A program made the translations under genes and the position numbers. Positions 36,845-48,573 of a stretch of DNA of 64,000 nucleotides are shown here, piece by piece. The notes beneath the pieces were generated by a model. The model worked only from the letters and a program-made list of their open reading frames with translations. It was not told the DNA's origin and did not search any database. The stretch is from contig JAVTVX010000012.1 in NCBI GenBank assembly GCA_033439265.1, forward strand, positions 33,048,261-33,112,260, read 5' to 3'. Each line of letters starts with the position of its first letter. Positions within the stretch are counted from its first letter, which is position 1. Source of the stretch: Dillenia suffruticosa. Lineage: Eukaryota; Streptophyta; Magnoliopsida; Dilleniales; Dilleniaceae.

Positions 36845-39753
36845 CTCCGCCGACCCTTCGCCTCCCTCCCCCACCGCGGCGTTGGTCTTCACCGCAAGCT
36901 CCGCCGGCAGCTTCTCCTTCTTCTCCTTCTTCTCCTTCTTCTCCTTCTTCTTCTTCTTCTTCTCCTCCTTCTTCCCTCTCGGTTTCTCTCTCTCCCTTCG
37001 CGATCCCTCTCGCGATCGCTCTCTCTTCGTTGTTCTCTACCCTCCTCCGCGCGCCACCGCGCGACCCGCTTCCCTGCACAATCGCACCACCCGCGACCTT
37101 CCGCAGGCACCACCACCACAGCAACAGTGATTCCCTCCCTCGTGCGAGCGCGCGATCACCCGAGCACGCCGTAGCGCGAGCGCGACTGCTCGCGAGCGCG
37201 CGACCCTTCTTGCGCGAGCGTGAGTCCGAGTGCGCGGCCCAGAGTGCACGGGCGTGCACGGGCGCGCGACCCAGCGCACGAGTTTGAGCGGCCCAGCGCA
37301 CGAGCGCTCGGGGCCCAGCGCACGAGCGCGCGGCCCAGTGCGCGAGCAGAGCGCGCGAGCAGGCGCGCGAGCAGAGCGCGCGAGCGCGCAGGGGCGCGCA
37401 GCAGCGCGCGAGCGCGCACAAGCCAGCGTGCGAGCGCGCACGAGCCAGCGCAGCACACGGGCGAGCACCAGCCCGCGAGCCACTGTCGGCCCGCAGGCCC
37501 GCCAGCCTGCAGGCCCATTAGCCGCAGGCCCATCAGCAGCAAGCCCACGGGCCCACCAGGCCCGCCAGCCCGTCCAAGCCCGCAGGTCCAGTACGGCCCG
37601 CGGCCCAGTTCAGCCCATCGGTCCGCCAGCCCGCCGGCCCGCTACCCCGTAGCACGCAGACCAGCGAGCCCGCTAGCTGTGGCCCACGAGCCCGCGACGG
37701 CCCGTGACGGTCCGTGAGTTCGTGACAGCTCACGAATCTCCACGCAGGTAAATGACTTAGGGTTTTGTTTTGGATCTATGTGTTTAGATCTAACAAATGA
37801 ACCTTGTTTTGATAGGAAACCCTACAGACTTTGGAGTGACCGAAACGACTTTCGGACGAGACTCGGCGCTTCGAGAAAACCCTAGGTGAGGAGATTTCGA
37901 CTCTAATTGATAAATTGGACGAATCTAGGATTGAATTTAAGATGAAAGGTTTTGTATATGTTTAGAGTATAAGTGGAATGCATATAGAATACAAATTATG
38001 AAATGATTATCTATGAATTGAAGGTTAAGTATAGAATGTTACAGAAATTTGATAATCTGATTTAGGTTGATCTTTTGGAGACTCGAGCGGTCAGATCCGA
38101 TTTGGCTTGTCAGTAGGGAGTGACTTCCCTCCCGTAGAACAGTGAGTGGGACTTTGACATTCGCTATTGATTGAAAACCATGTTTCAAAAATATCTTTTA
38201 ATGACATGTTTCTGCAAAATGTATGATTGTTATGACTTTCCAATATTTGATGAAATGTTTTGTGACCTTTGGAGTGTCTTAACTGCTGACCTTATTGATA
38301 TGCATCCATGAGTTTTGATAAACGTATATTGTGCCACATTTTCGACATATTGATATGTTTTAAATGCTTTCACTGCATTGGCACATGGTTTTAAATGGAT
38401 TTACTTACACATTTGGGCTATATGCCCGGCCGACTTTACGATATTATGTTTTGGGCTGTATGCCCGGCCGACTTTACGATATTATGTTTTGGGCTGTATG
38501 CCCGGCCGACTTTATGATATTATGCATTGGGCTGTATGCCCGGCCGACTTTATGATATTATGCATGGGGCTATATGCCCGGCCGACTGGTGATGGGATGC
38601 ATGGGGCTACGTGCCCGGCCGATTTGATATTGTGATCCGTAGCTACGAAGGACATCTGGTAGAGGCACCCCTTGTGTCCGGATACGCTTCGGCCGGAGGT
38701 ATCCGCCAGATTGTCGTGTGTATGGGTGTCCCAGGTTGACCCTCATCGGAGAGGACGTTGAGTACGGCTCCGTCTAGCACCAGGCGGGGGCACCATACAC
38801 GGCCGACTAGTTATATGTACACTATATATTTTTTTACAGGCTAGTTGGGGTAGTCTGTGGCCAACATTGGGGCAGAGAACCATTCTTTAATACTTGCATT
38901 TGGAAAAACCCCCAATGCGCCGTCCTTGGTCGAGGTAGACCATTGCCGGGAATATTTCATTGGCCGGTTCTTCATGACATTGATGTAAAATTTTAGGATG
39001 CATATCTTGCCTTCTGATGTGTGCGTATTATATATGATTTTGAAATAACATGATTGGTTTGCACACTGTGGATATTTTCTTATCTTATGCTTTGACACTC
39101 CAAATTCACCTCGATATTGATAGCATGATGTCAATCCCCTCACTTACTGAGTATCCTCCCATAGATACTCATCCCTCACTTTCTTTCCCACAGGATTAGT
39201 GTTGGATCGAGGAGATACCACTGGGATTGGGTATGGATATTTTCCATCTCTTCCGCTATGATGATTGGTGATATTATTATGTATTGGAGGTTTTAGATTG
39301 ACCAATGTATTTATATAAATTTTCTGGGATGACTGTATAAATTATGGACTTTATTTCGCGGAACTCGCGTGTTGATTATTTCGTTGCATTGAGGCATTTG
39401 TAAATATTTAAAAATAACTTGGGAATTTATTTTATATATGCGTAGAATTTAAGTCCGCTCGGTGTGGCGGCTGCTCATGCTCTAGTTGGGCATGACAGTA
39501 GAGGTCTGTTGCTAGGACTGTTAGAAACTTTATAGCCTTGCGTTGTTCTGGATGTTGGCTGTGGATATTGTTGATTTTGGAGAGGCCGGGATGGCCAATT
39601 GTTTATTTGTACTGGATGAATGTCATATACAAGTGAAATTGTACATGGGAAACCTCCGATTTATGGGGAGGTTCTGCCCAATTTTCTGTAAAAATCCAGC
39701 CGGCATCCAGGGACAACGGGCGGCTGTTCACGATCCCGGTTCGGGGCGTGACA
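36680..39753 (+). mobile_element. Solo LTR, related Tekay-like family (family C), nested in the 3' LTR
   Basis: TGTAACACC...GGGGCGTGACA, 3074 bp, with a perfect 5-bp target duplication GCGCT (36675-36679 and 39754-39758). The uninterrupted ancestral site is visible in the other LTR at about 47588-47612. It contains an A-run of 49 bases (36693-36741), a CT tract, a GC-rich block and a 38-bp minisatellite. Orientation is opposite to the host element. Confidence 0.9.
38415..38628 (+). repeat. 38-bp minisatellite in the solo LTR
   Basis: About six copies of a unit starting GGGCTGTATGCCCGGCCGAC, at 38415, 38453, 38491, 38529, 38567 and 38604 (the last step is 37 bp). Family B LTRs carry a different short repeat at the equivalent place (GGGCACAACGTCCCA at about 35660-35720). 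Confidence 0.92.
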
Positions 39754-40092
39754 GCGCTCGTGCAGATGGGTCGCGTGCTCTGCACACTGTGCTTGCGCAG
39801 GGGCGCGCCGGCTGGGTCGCGGGAGATCGCGAGCAGGCTGGGTCGCGGGAGATCGCGCACTGGTTGGGTCGCGGGGGATCGCGCGTTGGCTGGGTTTCGG
39901 GGGATCGCGGCTGTGGCGTGCGGGGCTTGCGCACTGGGCTCGCGCGCTGGCTCGCGGAAGATCGCGCTCGCGCGAGGAGGTAGCGCTCGCGTGGAGGAAG
40001 GAGCTGCTCGCGGGAGGGCGTTGCAACAGTGGGCGGCGTGCGGTGGCGGGAGAGAGAGGCCGCGGCGGAGAAGAGAGAGAAAAAGAGGGAAA

Positions 40093-40143
<51 letters not shown>

Positions 40144-40249
40144 AGAAACTTAGGGCTTTAAGCCCAAATTTAAAATCTTTTTTTTTTGTGGTGTTACATT
40201 TTCTAACGCCCTAAAAATAAGTTTCGTTCTCGAAACTAAAAGAAAACTA

Positions 40250-41566
40250 TACAGAAAATAGATGGGAGTTCCGCTTTCTCATGGCTTCCTCAAGCTCCCA
40301 CGTTTGTTTCTCGACATGGTCGTTCCTCCATAAAACTCTAACAAGAGGAACTTCTTTGCTCCGGAGTTTTTTGACCTGTCGATTCAGAATAGCCACGGGC
40401 TGAACAGGTAAGTTCAAGTCCCCTCGAAACTCAACTGGCGGAGCCTCTAAAACGTGTGAGGGGTCTGGCTGATATCTCTTAAGTACTGAGACATGAAATA
40501 CATCGTGAATACGCGATAGATCTGCTGGCAATTCCAATTTATATGTTACACTTCCGACCCTCTCAAGGATACGGAAGGGTCCAATATACCTGGGGCTCAA
40601 CTTCCCTCTCTGCCCAAATCGAATGACTCCCTTTAAGGGAGATATTCTTAAAAATACCATATCTCCCACAGTAAACTCTAGAGGTCGCTGCCTACGATTT
40701 GCATAGGATTTCTGTCTATCCTGTGCGGCTTTCATCCGCATACGGATAATTCTCACTTTCTCCTTCGTCTCCTCTACCAGCTCAACATTGGTGAGTCGTC
40801 GCTCACCAATCTCATCCCAGCACAACGGGGTACGACACTTCCTCACATACAATGCCTCGTAAGGTGGCATGCCAATGCTCGCCTGATAGCTATTATTATA
40901 GGCGAACTCCACTAAAGGAAGATGCCGATCCCAACTCCCCCGATAATCCATAACACATGCTCTAAGCATGTCCTCTAAAGTCTGAATGGTCCTCTCTGAC
41001 TGACCATCCGTCTGGGGGTGATATGCTGTGCTGAAATTCAGTCTAGTGCCCAAAGCCTCCTGTAGACTGGGCCAAAAACTGGATGTAAATCTGGGGTCTC
41101 GATCTGATACTATCGACACTGGAACCCCATGCAGTCTCACAATCATGTCAATATAGAGGCGTACCAATGCCTCAAGCGAGTAATCACTCCTAATCGGGAT
41201 GAAGTGTGCGGACTTAGAAAGTCGGTCAACTATCACCCAAATAGCATCATGCTGTGCCGAAATCCGCGGTAACCCCATTACGAAATCCATCGTGATATGC
41301 TCCCACTTCCACTCAGGAATGGGAAGGGGCTGCAGTGTGCCCGCTAGACGCTGATGCTCGACCTTCACCTGCTGGCACACCAAGCATCTTGCCACAAACT
41401 CTGCTATATCCCTCTTCATGCCTGACCACCAGTAGCTACCTCTGATGGTCCGATACATCTTCGTACCCCCGAGATGCATAGCATATGCAGAAGAATGTGC
41501 TTCCTCAAGGATAGCACGCCGAAAATCACTATCGGCCGGAATACACACTCTATCTCTAAATACCAT
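40250..41566 (-). pseudogene. Integrase and chromodomain-like region of the Tekay element
   Basis: Zinc-binding HHCC region (about 41355-41475), DDE catalytic core (about 40960-41300; MDFVMGLP, SDRDPRFTS, GQSERTIQ), GPY/F-type module (about 40525-40590; IGPFRILERVG) and a C-terminal segment (about 40256-40400; VRVLWRNDHVEKQTWELEE) matching the Tekay chromodomain. Such tails guide integration to heterochromatin in this lineage. It is a fossil part of the element at 34566-48082. Confidence 0.85.
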
Positions 41567-41650
41567 GAGTCAATCATCACGGACTCTGAAGTCTCCGCCC
41601 TCAGCTCTGTGGACTCTGTCTACAATACCCTGGATCTCCTCATCCGTACT

Positions 41651-43657
41651 CTAGAACTCCCTGATACGGTCGAACAAAGTCGGTCTGACCTCAAATCTGG
41701 CTAATAAGCTTCCCTGATCATCGTTAGTCAAACTGACTCTTAAGGCTCGGAGTTCCACTAAATAAGAAAGGTAGGCTTTTTCTGTCGACTGTGAGGATAA
41801 TGCTAACTTCCGACTCAAGGCATCTGCTACTACGTTTGCCTTGCCCGGATGATAGTCAATAATGAGATCATAGTCTTTCAATAACTCCAACCATCTCCTC
41901 TGTCTCAAATTCAGCTCTTTTTGATTAAACAGATATTTCAAACTCCTGTGTTCGGTAAATACCCTACAGGTTACCCCATAAAGATAATACCGCCATATCT
42001 TCAATGCGAAGACTATGGCTGCCAACTCTAAATCATGTGTCGGGTAGTTAACCTCGTGTTTCTTCAGCTGTCGCGAGGCATACGCAATAACCCGACCATC
42101 CTGCATCAGAACACAACCCAATCCCTGTTGGCTAGCATCACTGTATACTGTATACTCCCGACTACTAGTGGGAAGGGCTAAAATAGGAGCGGATATTAAC
42201 CGTTGTTTGAGCTCCTGGAATCTTGCCTCACAACGGTCATTCCAAACAAACTTGACCCCCTTTTGGGTCAATCTCGACAACGGAGCAGCTATTCGGGAGA
42301 ATTCTTCTATAAATCTGCGGTAATACCCGGCCAAACAGAGAAAACTACGAATCTCGGTAACTGTTTGTGGCTGCTCCCACTTCACTATAGACTCAACCTT
42401 CCGCGGATCAACATAAATACCTTCCACGGAGACAATGTGCCCCAAGAATCCAATTTGTCTTAGCCAAAACTCACATTTTGAGAATTTGGCATATAGCTGC
42501 TTCTCACGGAGTATTTGCAATACCACCCGAAGGTGCTGAACATGATCTTCATCACTCCGTGAATATATCAAGATGTCATCGATGAAAACGATGACGAACC
42601 GATCCAAATAGTCGTGAAAAACTCGGTTCATCAGATCCATAAAAGCAGCTGGGACATTAGTCATCCCAAACGGCATGACTAGAAACTCGTAATGGCCGTA
42701 TCAGGTGTTAAAAGCTATCTTGGGCATATCTTCGGCCTGAATCCTCAACTGATGATAACCCGAACGGAGATCAATCTTAGAGAAAATCTTAGCTCCCTGC
42801 AGCTGATCAAACAAGTTATCGATACGTGGCAGGGGATATCGGTTCTTGATGGTGGCTTTGTTCAATTGCCTGTAGTCCACACAAAACCGAAATTTACCAT
42901 CCTTTTTCTTTACAAACAGTACCGGAGTGCCCCAAGGTAAGGTGCTCGGATGAATAAATCCCTTGTCCAGAAGTTCCTGTAACTGAGTTTTAAGCTCTCT
43001 CAGTTCAGCAGATGCCATTCTATATGGCGGAATAGAAATAAGATTGGTCCTCGGTACTAAATCAATCTCGAAATCCAACTCCCGAGCTGGTGGTAATCCG
43101 GGAAGCTCATCAAGGAACACATCTAAAAATTCCTGCACCACAGGGACATCTTCAAGCCTCGGTCCCTCAATGGTGGTGTCGACAACATAAGCCAGATAAG
43201 CCGCACAACCATGGTGTACCAAACGTCTGGCCTTCATAACAGAGATAATACTACGGGGCAACACTCGTCTCTCGCCCCGGAATACTAACGGTGGCTGCTC
43301 GGACCTCCTAAACTCAACCTCCTTCGTGAAACAATCCACGGAAGCCCGGTGTAAACTCAGCCAATCCATCCCTAGGATGACATCGAAATCCGTGATAGGG
43401 AGCGGAATCAGATCTGCCTCTAATACTGTCTCCCCAATTCCGACCTCACAGCCCCTATAGACTGTATCTCGAATGATATGCTTGTCAAGAGGAGTGACTA
43501 CCAAAATCTCCGCATCAAGTGGCGAGAGAGGTCTATCAGAATGACAAGCGAACGTATCGCTCATATAGGAAAAATTTGACCCGGTATCTATGAAAATACG
43601 GGCATCGATACCGAATATTCGTATGGTACCTAAAAGTAAGAAAAAGATCAACAGCAT
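41651..43657 (-). pseudogene. Protease, reverse transcriptase and RNase H region of the Tekay element
   Basis: Aspartic protease (about 43360-43620, [10 protein letters not shown]), reverse transcriptase (about 42400-43020, with [10 protein letters not shown] and the catalytic FIDDILIYS) and RNase H (about 41815-42170, [12 protein letters not shown] to DALSRK). The order is typical for gypsy. It belongs to a broken element. Confidence 0.85.
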
Positions 43658-44035
43658 TTAAAATACGAAAAAAAAGTGAACAAATATATATATATCAAAC
43701 TAGTTAAGCTTCTAAAGCTTTAACTAGTCAAAACTGTACATCGACATCAAGATATACAATAAGCTCATACAGAAAGTACACAAAAGTACTACACTGAGGG
43801 GTCTGCGGGAGGATTACCCATAATAATATCAGCGTTTGCCTGTGCGTCCGCCTGTGCGTCCGCCTGTGTCATCGCAAACACACGAGCCTGGACCCTAGGC
43901 TGCTGTCGCGACGATCCTGGTACTGTATTACTCCCGGCTGCAGTTCGGGGAGTGGTAAGAGTTGAGTGGCAGGTGCCCCCTGTTGGCCTGTGCCAGACGT
44001 ACCAGTACGACTCTGTAAAGTCAATCCTCCCCGGT

Positions 44036-45263
44036 CTAAATCGGGACAGATACTCCTAATGTGACCTTGCTTCCCACACTGGAAGCAAGTAACTGGTACT
44101 CTACATGCCCCAAAGGCATGGTGACAGCTGCATCTACGGCAGAAGGGCGGTCTTTGTGTAGTAGACTATGTAGAGACACTAGGGGCTGGTGCCCCAAAGC
44201 CCTGTGGTCGAGGTCCCTGTCCTGGTGCTGCTGGTCTGAAGCTAGAAAAACCTCCGGGATATCCAGAACCTCTACCCCTTTTCGAAAATTGTCCACCTTG
44301 TGACCCAGTCTTCCTCTTTTGGTGACTCTCCCTCTGTCTCGCCTCCGCTCGGACGATCTCCTCCTCCCGATACGCTGAATCAATCACCTCCGATAGTGTA
44401 AAAGAGGGAGTCACCGTCATATATTTCCTGATGCTCAATTGGAGGCCATCTTCAAACTTGAACCTCATCTGAGCCGGTGTAGCCATATCGGGGACAAAGG
44501 CCGCTAGTCGTCTAAGCTCAGCCTCGTACTCTGATACTGACCTCGTCCTCTGATGCAAGTGTAGGAACTCCATCCTCATCCGGTCCTGCTGGAACGGGGT
44601 AAAGTACCTGAGGTCGAACTCTCGTAAAAAGTCATCCCACCGCAGGGTCTATGTAGCACTGTCACGAATAGCCTCCCACCACGAGAGGGCATCTCCGTCA
44701 AGGAGTCTCTCAGCAACTCTCAATCTGAACTCCTTTGACAACCCCAAATCCGTAAGGATCCAACGAATCCTGTTGATCCAGTGTTTCGCCGCTACTGCAT
44801 CACTAGATCCTGAAAAGTCTGTGCATCCGAGCTGCCGAGACTCTTTCACCAACTGAGTGAGCTCGTGGATGCGCCTCAAAGTAGCCGACGTCTCGTCGGT
44901 CGGAGTAGACACGGAAGGGCCAGCCACCAAAGGAGGAATCGGTGCCGAACGAGCAGGTACGGCCGCAGGTACGGTCGCTGGAGTCTGTAGTGAAGGTGGT
45001 GGCATCTGCGCCCCATATCTACTGCACCACTCCTGCCACTGTCTCAAGGCATCGAGTGGTGGTGGAGGAATATCGGCTGTAGCAGCCGGTGGAGGTGCTG
45101 GGGGTGGCGCTGGTGAGCATGCTCGAGTAGAGGAAGCAACCTCTGGTACTCGTGGCGCCTCAGGTGCCCTACGTGTATTAGGTACTGTAAGACCCTCAAG
45201 TGAGGCGAATCTAGCACCTCTCCTACCACGTCTAGGTGGCATAATTCTGCGAAAAAAATACAT
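44036..45263 (-). pseudogene. gag region of the Tekay element
   Basis: Starts MPPRRGRRGARFASLEG with a Pro/Ala-rich N-terminus, then a retrotransposon gag core (HWINRIRWILTDLG, FLHLHQRTRSVSEYEAEL) and near its end a CCHC knuckle CFQCGKQGHIRSIC (about 44046-44090). It belongs to a broken element. Confidence 0.82.
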
Positions 45264-45512
45264 TGTTAGTAGATAAAAATCAAGAATTAGGGTTAGTTAC
45301 TCCGTAACTAACCCCCTAAAATAAATGAACTATGACTCAGCATTAAATGCGAAATAACGAGTTAAAAACATTATGTATCCAACTCCATCATCTAAAAGAA
45401 CTTATATGCCTATGGCCAAGTATGAGACTTTAAATGACTGTATGAAACTCTCTAATGCATTGAGGACTTGTCATATACTTGGGAAGACTTTCATCATTTC
45501 TCAAACCCAGAT

Positions 45513-45524
45513 GCTCTGATACCA
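45513..45524 (-). promoter_or_regulatory. Primer binding site, initiator tRNA-Met type
   Basis: TGGTATCAGAGC on the minus strand, seven bases from the end of the 5' LTR (45532). It is complementary to the 3' end of plant initiator tRNA-Met, the usual primer for this lineage. Confidence 0.85.
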
Positions 45525-45531
45525 ATAGAAC

Positions 45532-47974
45532 TGTCACTCCCCAAACCGGGATCGTGAACAACCGCACGTTGCCCTAGGATGCCGGCTGTATTTTTACAGA
45601 AAATCAAGCAGAACCTCCCCATAAATCGGAGGTTTCCCGTGTACAATTAAACCTGTATAATCAAAATCAATCTATAATTTAAATAAATGGCCATCCCGGC
45701 CTCTCCAAAATCAACAAACACCACTGCCAACATCCAGAACAACACAAGGCTACAAGTTTCTAGCAGTTCTAGCCACAGATCTCTACTGTCATGCCCAACT
45801 AGAGCATGAGCAGCCGCTATACCGAGCGCAACTAAATTTATACAATGTATAACATATTTCCCAAGTAACATTCAAATACGTACAATCGCCTCAATGCAAA
45901 TGAAATATGAGAGTTAAACTATACAGTCATCCCAAAATAAGTACATGGCCAACTACAGACCTCAATGTACCTCGCAAGGTCGAAACTAAATTAGAAGTAA
46001 ATCTCACCGTCAGAACATCAAATCCGCTCTAGAGCCTGTAACGTCGCCCTATCACAATCAACCTGTCTGAGGAGGGAAAAGAGAGGGGTGAGTATCATGG
46101 GAAGATACTCAGTGAGTGAGAGGGATAATATCAAGCATAAATAGTATAGGTGAATAATTGGAGTGTCAAATAATATCATTTGAAATAAAAATTTACATTT
46201 CGCAGCAAAAACATGATATATTTATCAATTTGAAATCATTTAATCAAACACACGATAGCAAACATGTATGCATCCATTTAAAATCAAGTAATGTCAGAGC
46301 GAGCCAAAAATAGTCCTGGCAAAGGTCAACCGTGACCAAGAACAGGCGCGTCGGGGGTTTTATTATGCATAGACTTTGAAATGCTCTCTATCCCAAAGTT
46401 GGCCATGAGTTCGCTGGGGCCAACTCATCAACGTGTATAGGACCCCGCCCGGTGCTAGACGGTGGCGTCACATACGTCCTCTCCCTACGTGGGTTCAACC
46501 GGCCACGCCTATAGCCTTTAGAATAAATGACATTTGCGGATACTTCCTGCAGAAGCGTATCCGGGCAACCCGTGCCTCTACAAACGCCCTTCGTAGCTAC
46601 GGAATCATTATAGTATCACTCACAAGGGCACAACGTCCCAGGGCACAACGTCCCACAAGTAACATCACATCATCTCATAACTAGTGGGCATCCAACCCAC
46701 ATAATTCATCAAAACATTTCAAATCTGCGTGCCAATACGTTTCATTGAATCTTTTCAAACAGCATATCAATGCGACGGTAGAAAAGAAATTTTAAAATTT
46801 CAAGTAATATCACAATTATTATTTTATTTCAAACCAGGGATGCATAGTCATCGTAATTAAAATTCAAGACACTCCAATAATTACAAAACAGATTTGAAAT
46901 TCAATGTCATACGTCAGGTCAATGTATATCAAAAACATGTTTTATCGAAAACACGGCAGAAAACAAGTTTTACTATTTTATGCAAGAGATTAGAGTCCCA
47001 CTCACTTATTTAGAGGGGGTGGTCACTCCCTACTTTTCAACGACTCTCCAAAGACAAACCTAATTAAATTATCAAGTTTTTACATCAAATAAAACCCTAA
47101 TAAGGGAAAATTTATTCACACTGCGAAGTGAGTGCGTTTCTCTCACCTAGAGTTTCTCGGGTTTCAGACCTAACTATCATTCGCCCGTCGGATTGGTCTA
47201 AAACCTGTAATTGTTTCAAATTTCAATTATATTAGAAATAACTAAATTTCTAACACAAAACCCTAGAATTTCAACCAAATATAGTCGTTACCTGCAGTAC
47301 AGAAAATGCAGGTGAGCTCTCAAATGGGAAAGCCGGTCGCGGGCTCGCGGGCCGTCACGGGCTCGCAGGCCGGTGGGCTGGTTGCTAGCGGGCTGGCCCG
47401 CTGGTGGCTCGCGGGCTCTCAGCCCGGCTTGCTGGCTGCAGCGGGCTTCGCGGGTTGCAGTGGGCCGCTGCTGGACTGGGCCTTGGGCCGCGGCTGGACT
47501 GGGCCGTTCATGGGCTAGGGCTCACGCTCGCGAGCTGGAACGCGCGCTCGCGAGCTGAGACGCGCGCTCAGGACAAGATCGCGCGCTGTGAGGTGCGCGC
47601 ACTTGCGCAGATGGGTCGCGTGCTCTGCGCACTGTGCTCGCGCAGGGGCGCGCCGACTGGGTCGCGGGAGATCGCGCGCAGGCTGGGTCGCGGGAGATCG
47701 CGCGCTGGCTGGGTCACGGGGGATCGCGCGCTGGCTGGGTCCCGGGGGATCGCGCGCTGTGGCACGCGGGGCTAGCGCGCTAGCTCGCGGGAGATCGCGA
47801 GCTGTGGCGCCCTGGGCTCGCGCGCTGGCTCGCGGAAGAACGCGCTCGTGCGAGGAGGCAGTGCTCGCGTGGAGGAAGGAGCTGCTCGCGGGAGGGCGTT
47901 GCAATAGTGGGCGGCGTGCTGTGGCGGGAGAGAGAGGCCGCGGCGGAGAAGAGAGAGAGAAAGAGGGAAAGAGG

Positions 47975-48025
<51 letters not shown>

Positions 48026-48082
48026 AGAAACTTAGGGCTTTAAGCCCAAATTTAAAATCTTTTTTTTTTTTGTGGTGTTACA
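45532..48082 (-). repeat. 5' LTR of the Tekay element
   Basis: 2551 bp, TGTCACTCCC to GTGTTACA on the plus strand, uninterrupted. It has a GC-rich segment (47330-47900), a GA tract (about 47960-48021) and AAACCCTAG (about 47259-47267). Confidence 0.9.
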
Positions 48083-48095
48083 TTTTTATGCCTTT

Positions 48096-48439
48096 TTTAT
48101 GTGAGGCCCCGCGGGATCACACCCGGAACGCAAGCCTCCATAGCCAGGTATTGTCACCACAATTCCCGCATCTATTCGACCGCACCGCATCCTGCAGGGC
48201 TTGGGCGTCGAACACGGAACCTTGTGCATTTGTCCCCCATCGTGGGAGCGCCTCTCACCAATTAAGCTGCAGCCCAATTGGTGAGAGGCGCTCCCACGAT
48301 GGGGGACAAATGCACAAGGTCCCGTGTTCGACGCCCAGGCCCTGCAGGGTGCGGTCGAATAGATGCGAAAATTGTGGTGACAATTCCTGGCTATGGAGGC
48401 TTACGTTCTGGGTGTGATCCCGCGGGGCCTCACATAAAA
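48096..48439. repeat. Near-perfect 2 x 170-bp palindrome of two head-to-head SINEs
   Basis: Left arm 48096-48269 and right arm 48270-48439 are inverse copies with only a handful of mismatches and one small indel, meeting without spacer at the self-complementary GCTGCAGC (48266-48273). Each arm reads outward as a tRNA-derived SINE: A-box-like AGCCCAATTGGTGAG, B-box-like GTGTTCGACGCCC, a body and a short A-rich tail (CACATAAAA). As RNA or single-stranded DNA it would fold into a stem of about 170 bp. It adjoins the end of the Tekay element (48082). Confidence 0.9.
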
Positions 48440-48467
48440 TCTGGATATCTGTCGGTGAAACAAAAAA

Positions 48468-48573
48468 GCCAATCATTTAAGAGAGAGAACAAGGTAATAA
48501 ATAAATTTTTCCCAAAGTGAGCCAATCATTTAAGAGAGAGAACAAGGTAATAAATAAATTTTTCCCAAAGTGT
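48468..48573 (+). repeat. 53-bp tandem duplication
   Basis: GCCAATCATTTAAGAGAGAG and the bases after it, through TTTTTCCCAAAGTG, occur twice in tandem (starts at 48468 and 48521) with no visible differences, so it is recent. Confidence 0.92.

Larger units (their letters stand above)
34566..40198 (-). repeat. 3' LTR of the Tekay element, interrupted
   Basis: Runs TGTCACGCCC to GTGTTACA on the plus strand. LTR sequence occupies 34566-36679 and resumes after the solo LTR and its target duplication, at 39759-40198. It aligns throughout with 45532-48082. Confidence 0.88.
34566..48082 (-). mobile_element. Ty3/gypsy LTR retrotransposon, Tekay/Del chromovirus type (family B)
   Basis: Both LTRs are present: 5' LTR at the right (45532-48082) and 3' LTR at the left (34566-36679 plus 39754-40198, split by a solo LTR). 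Parts on the minus strand from right to left are primer site, gag, protease, reverse transcriptase, RNase H, integrase and a C-terminal chromodomain-like segment. Order and tail identify the Tekay/Del chromovirus lineage, as do the LTRs of about 2.55 kb. The coding part is broken, with about five breaks, but all domains are recognisable. Sampled LTR stretches differ by about 4-8 percent, so the insertion is probably a few million years old or less. The flanks (AGAAC left, TTTTT right) do not form a target duplication. Confidence 0.9.

Noticed and set aside
36693-37733. Many overlapping long open frames on both strands
   Set aside because: Same GC-rich LTR block with poly(A), CT tract and GCGCGAG repeats. 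Frames overlap on both strands and translate to low-complexity peptides.
38415-38628. Regularly spaced repeats resembling a CRISPR array
   Set aside because: Plant nuclear context, contiguous 38-bp units without unique spacers, inside an LTR.
38364-38635. Repetitive peptide YARPTLRYYVLGCMPG-like, possible repeat protein
   Set aside because: It is the translation of the 38-bp minisatellite in a solo LTR; 38 is not a multiple of 3, so the frame cycles.
39543-40161. Open frames rich in Arg and Gly at the LTR end
   Set aside because: LTR GC-rich and GA-tract composition; equivalent frames recur at 47306-48043.
48070-48520. Open frames on both strands across the SINE pair
   Set aside because: Mirror-image translations of a palindrome. 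No protein family, and SINEs do not encode protein.
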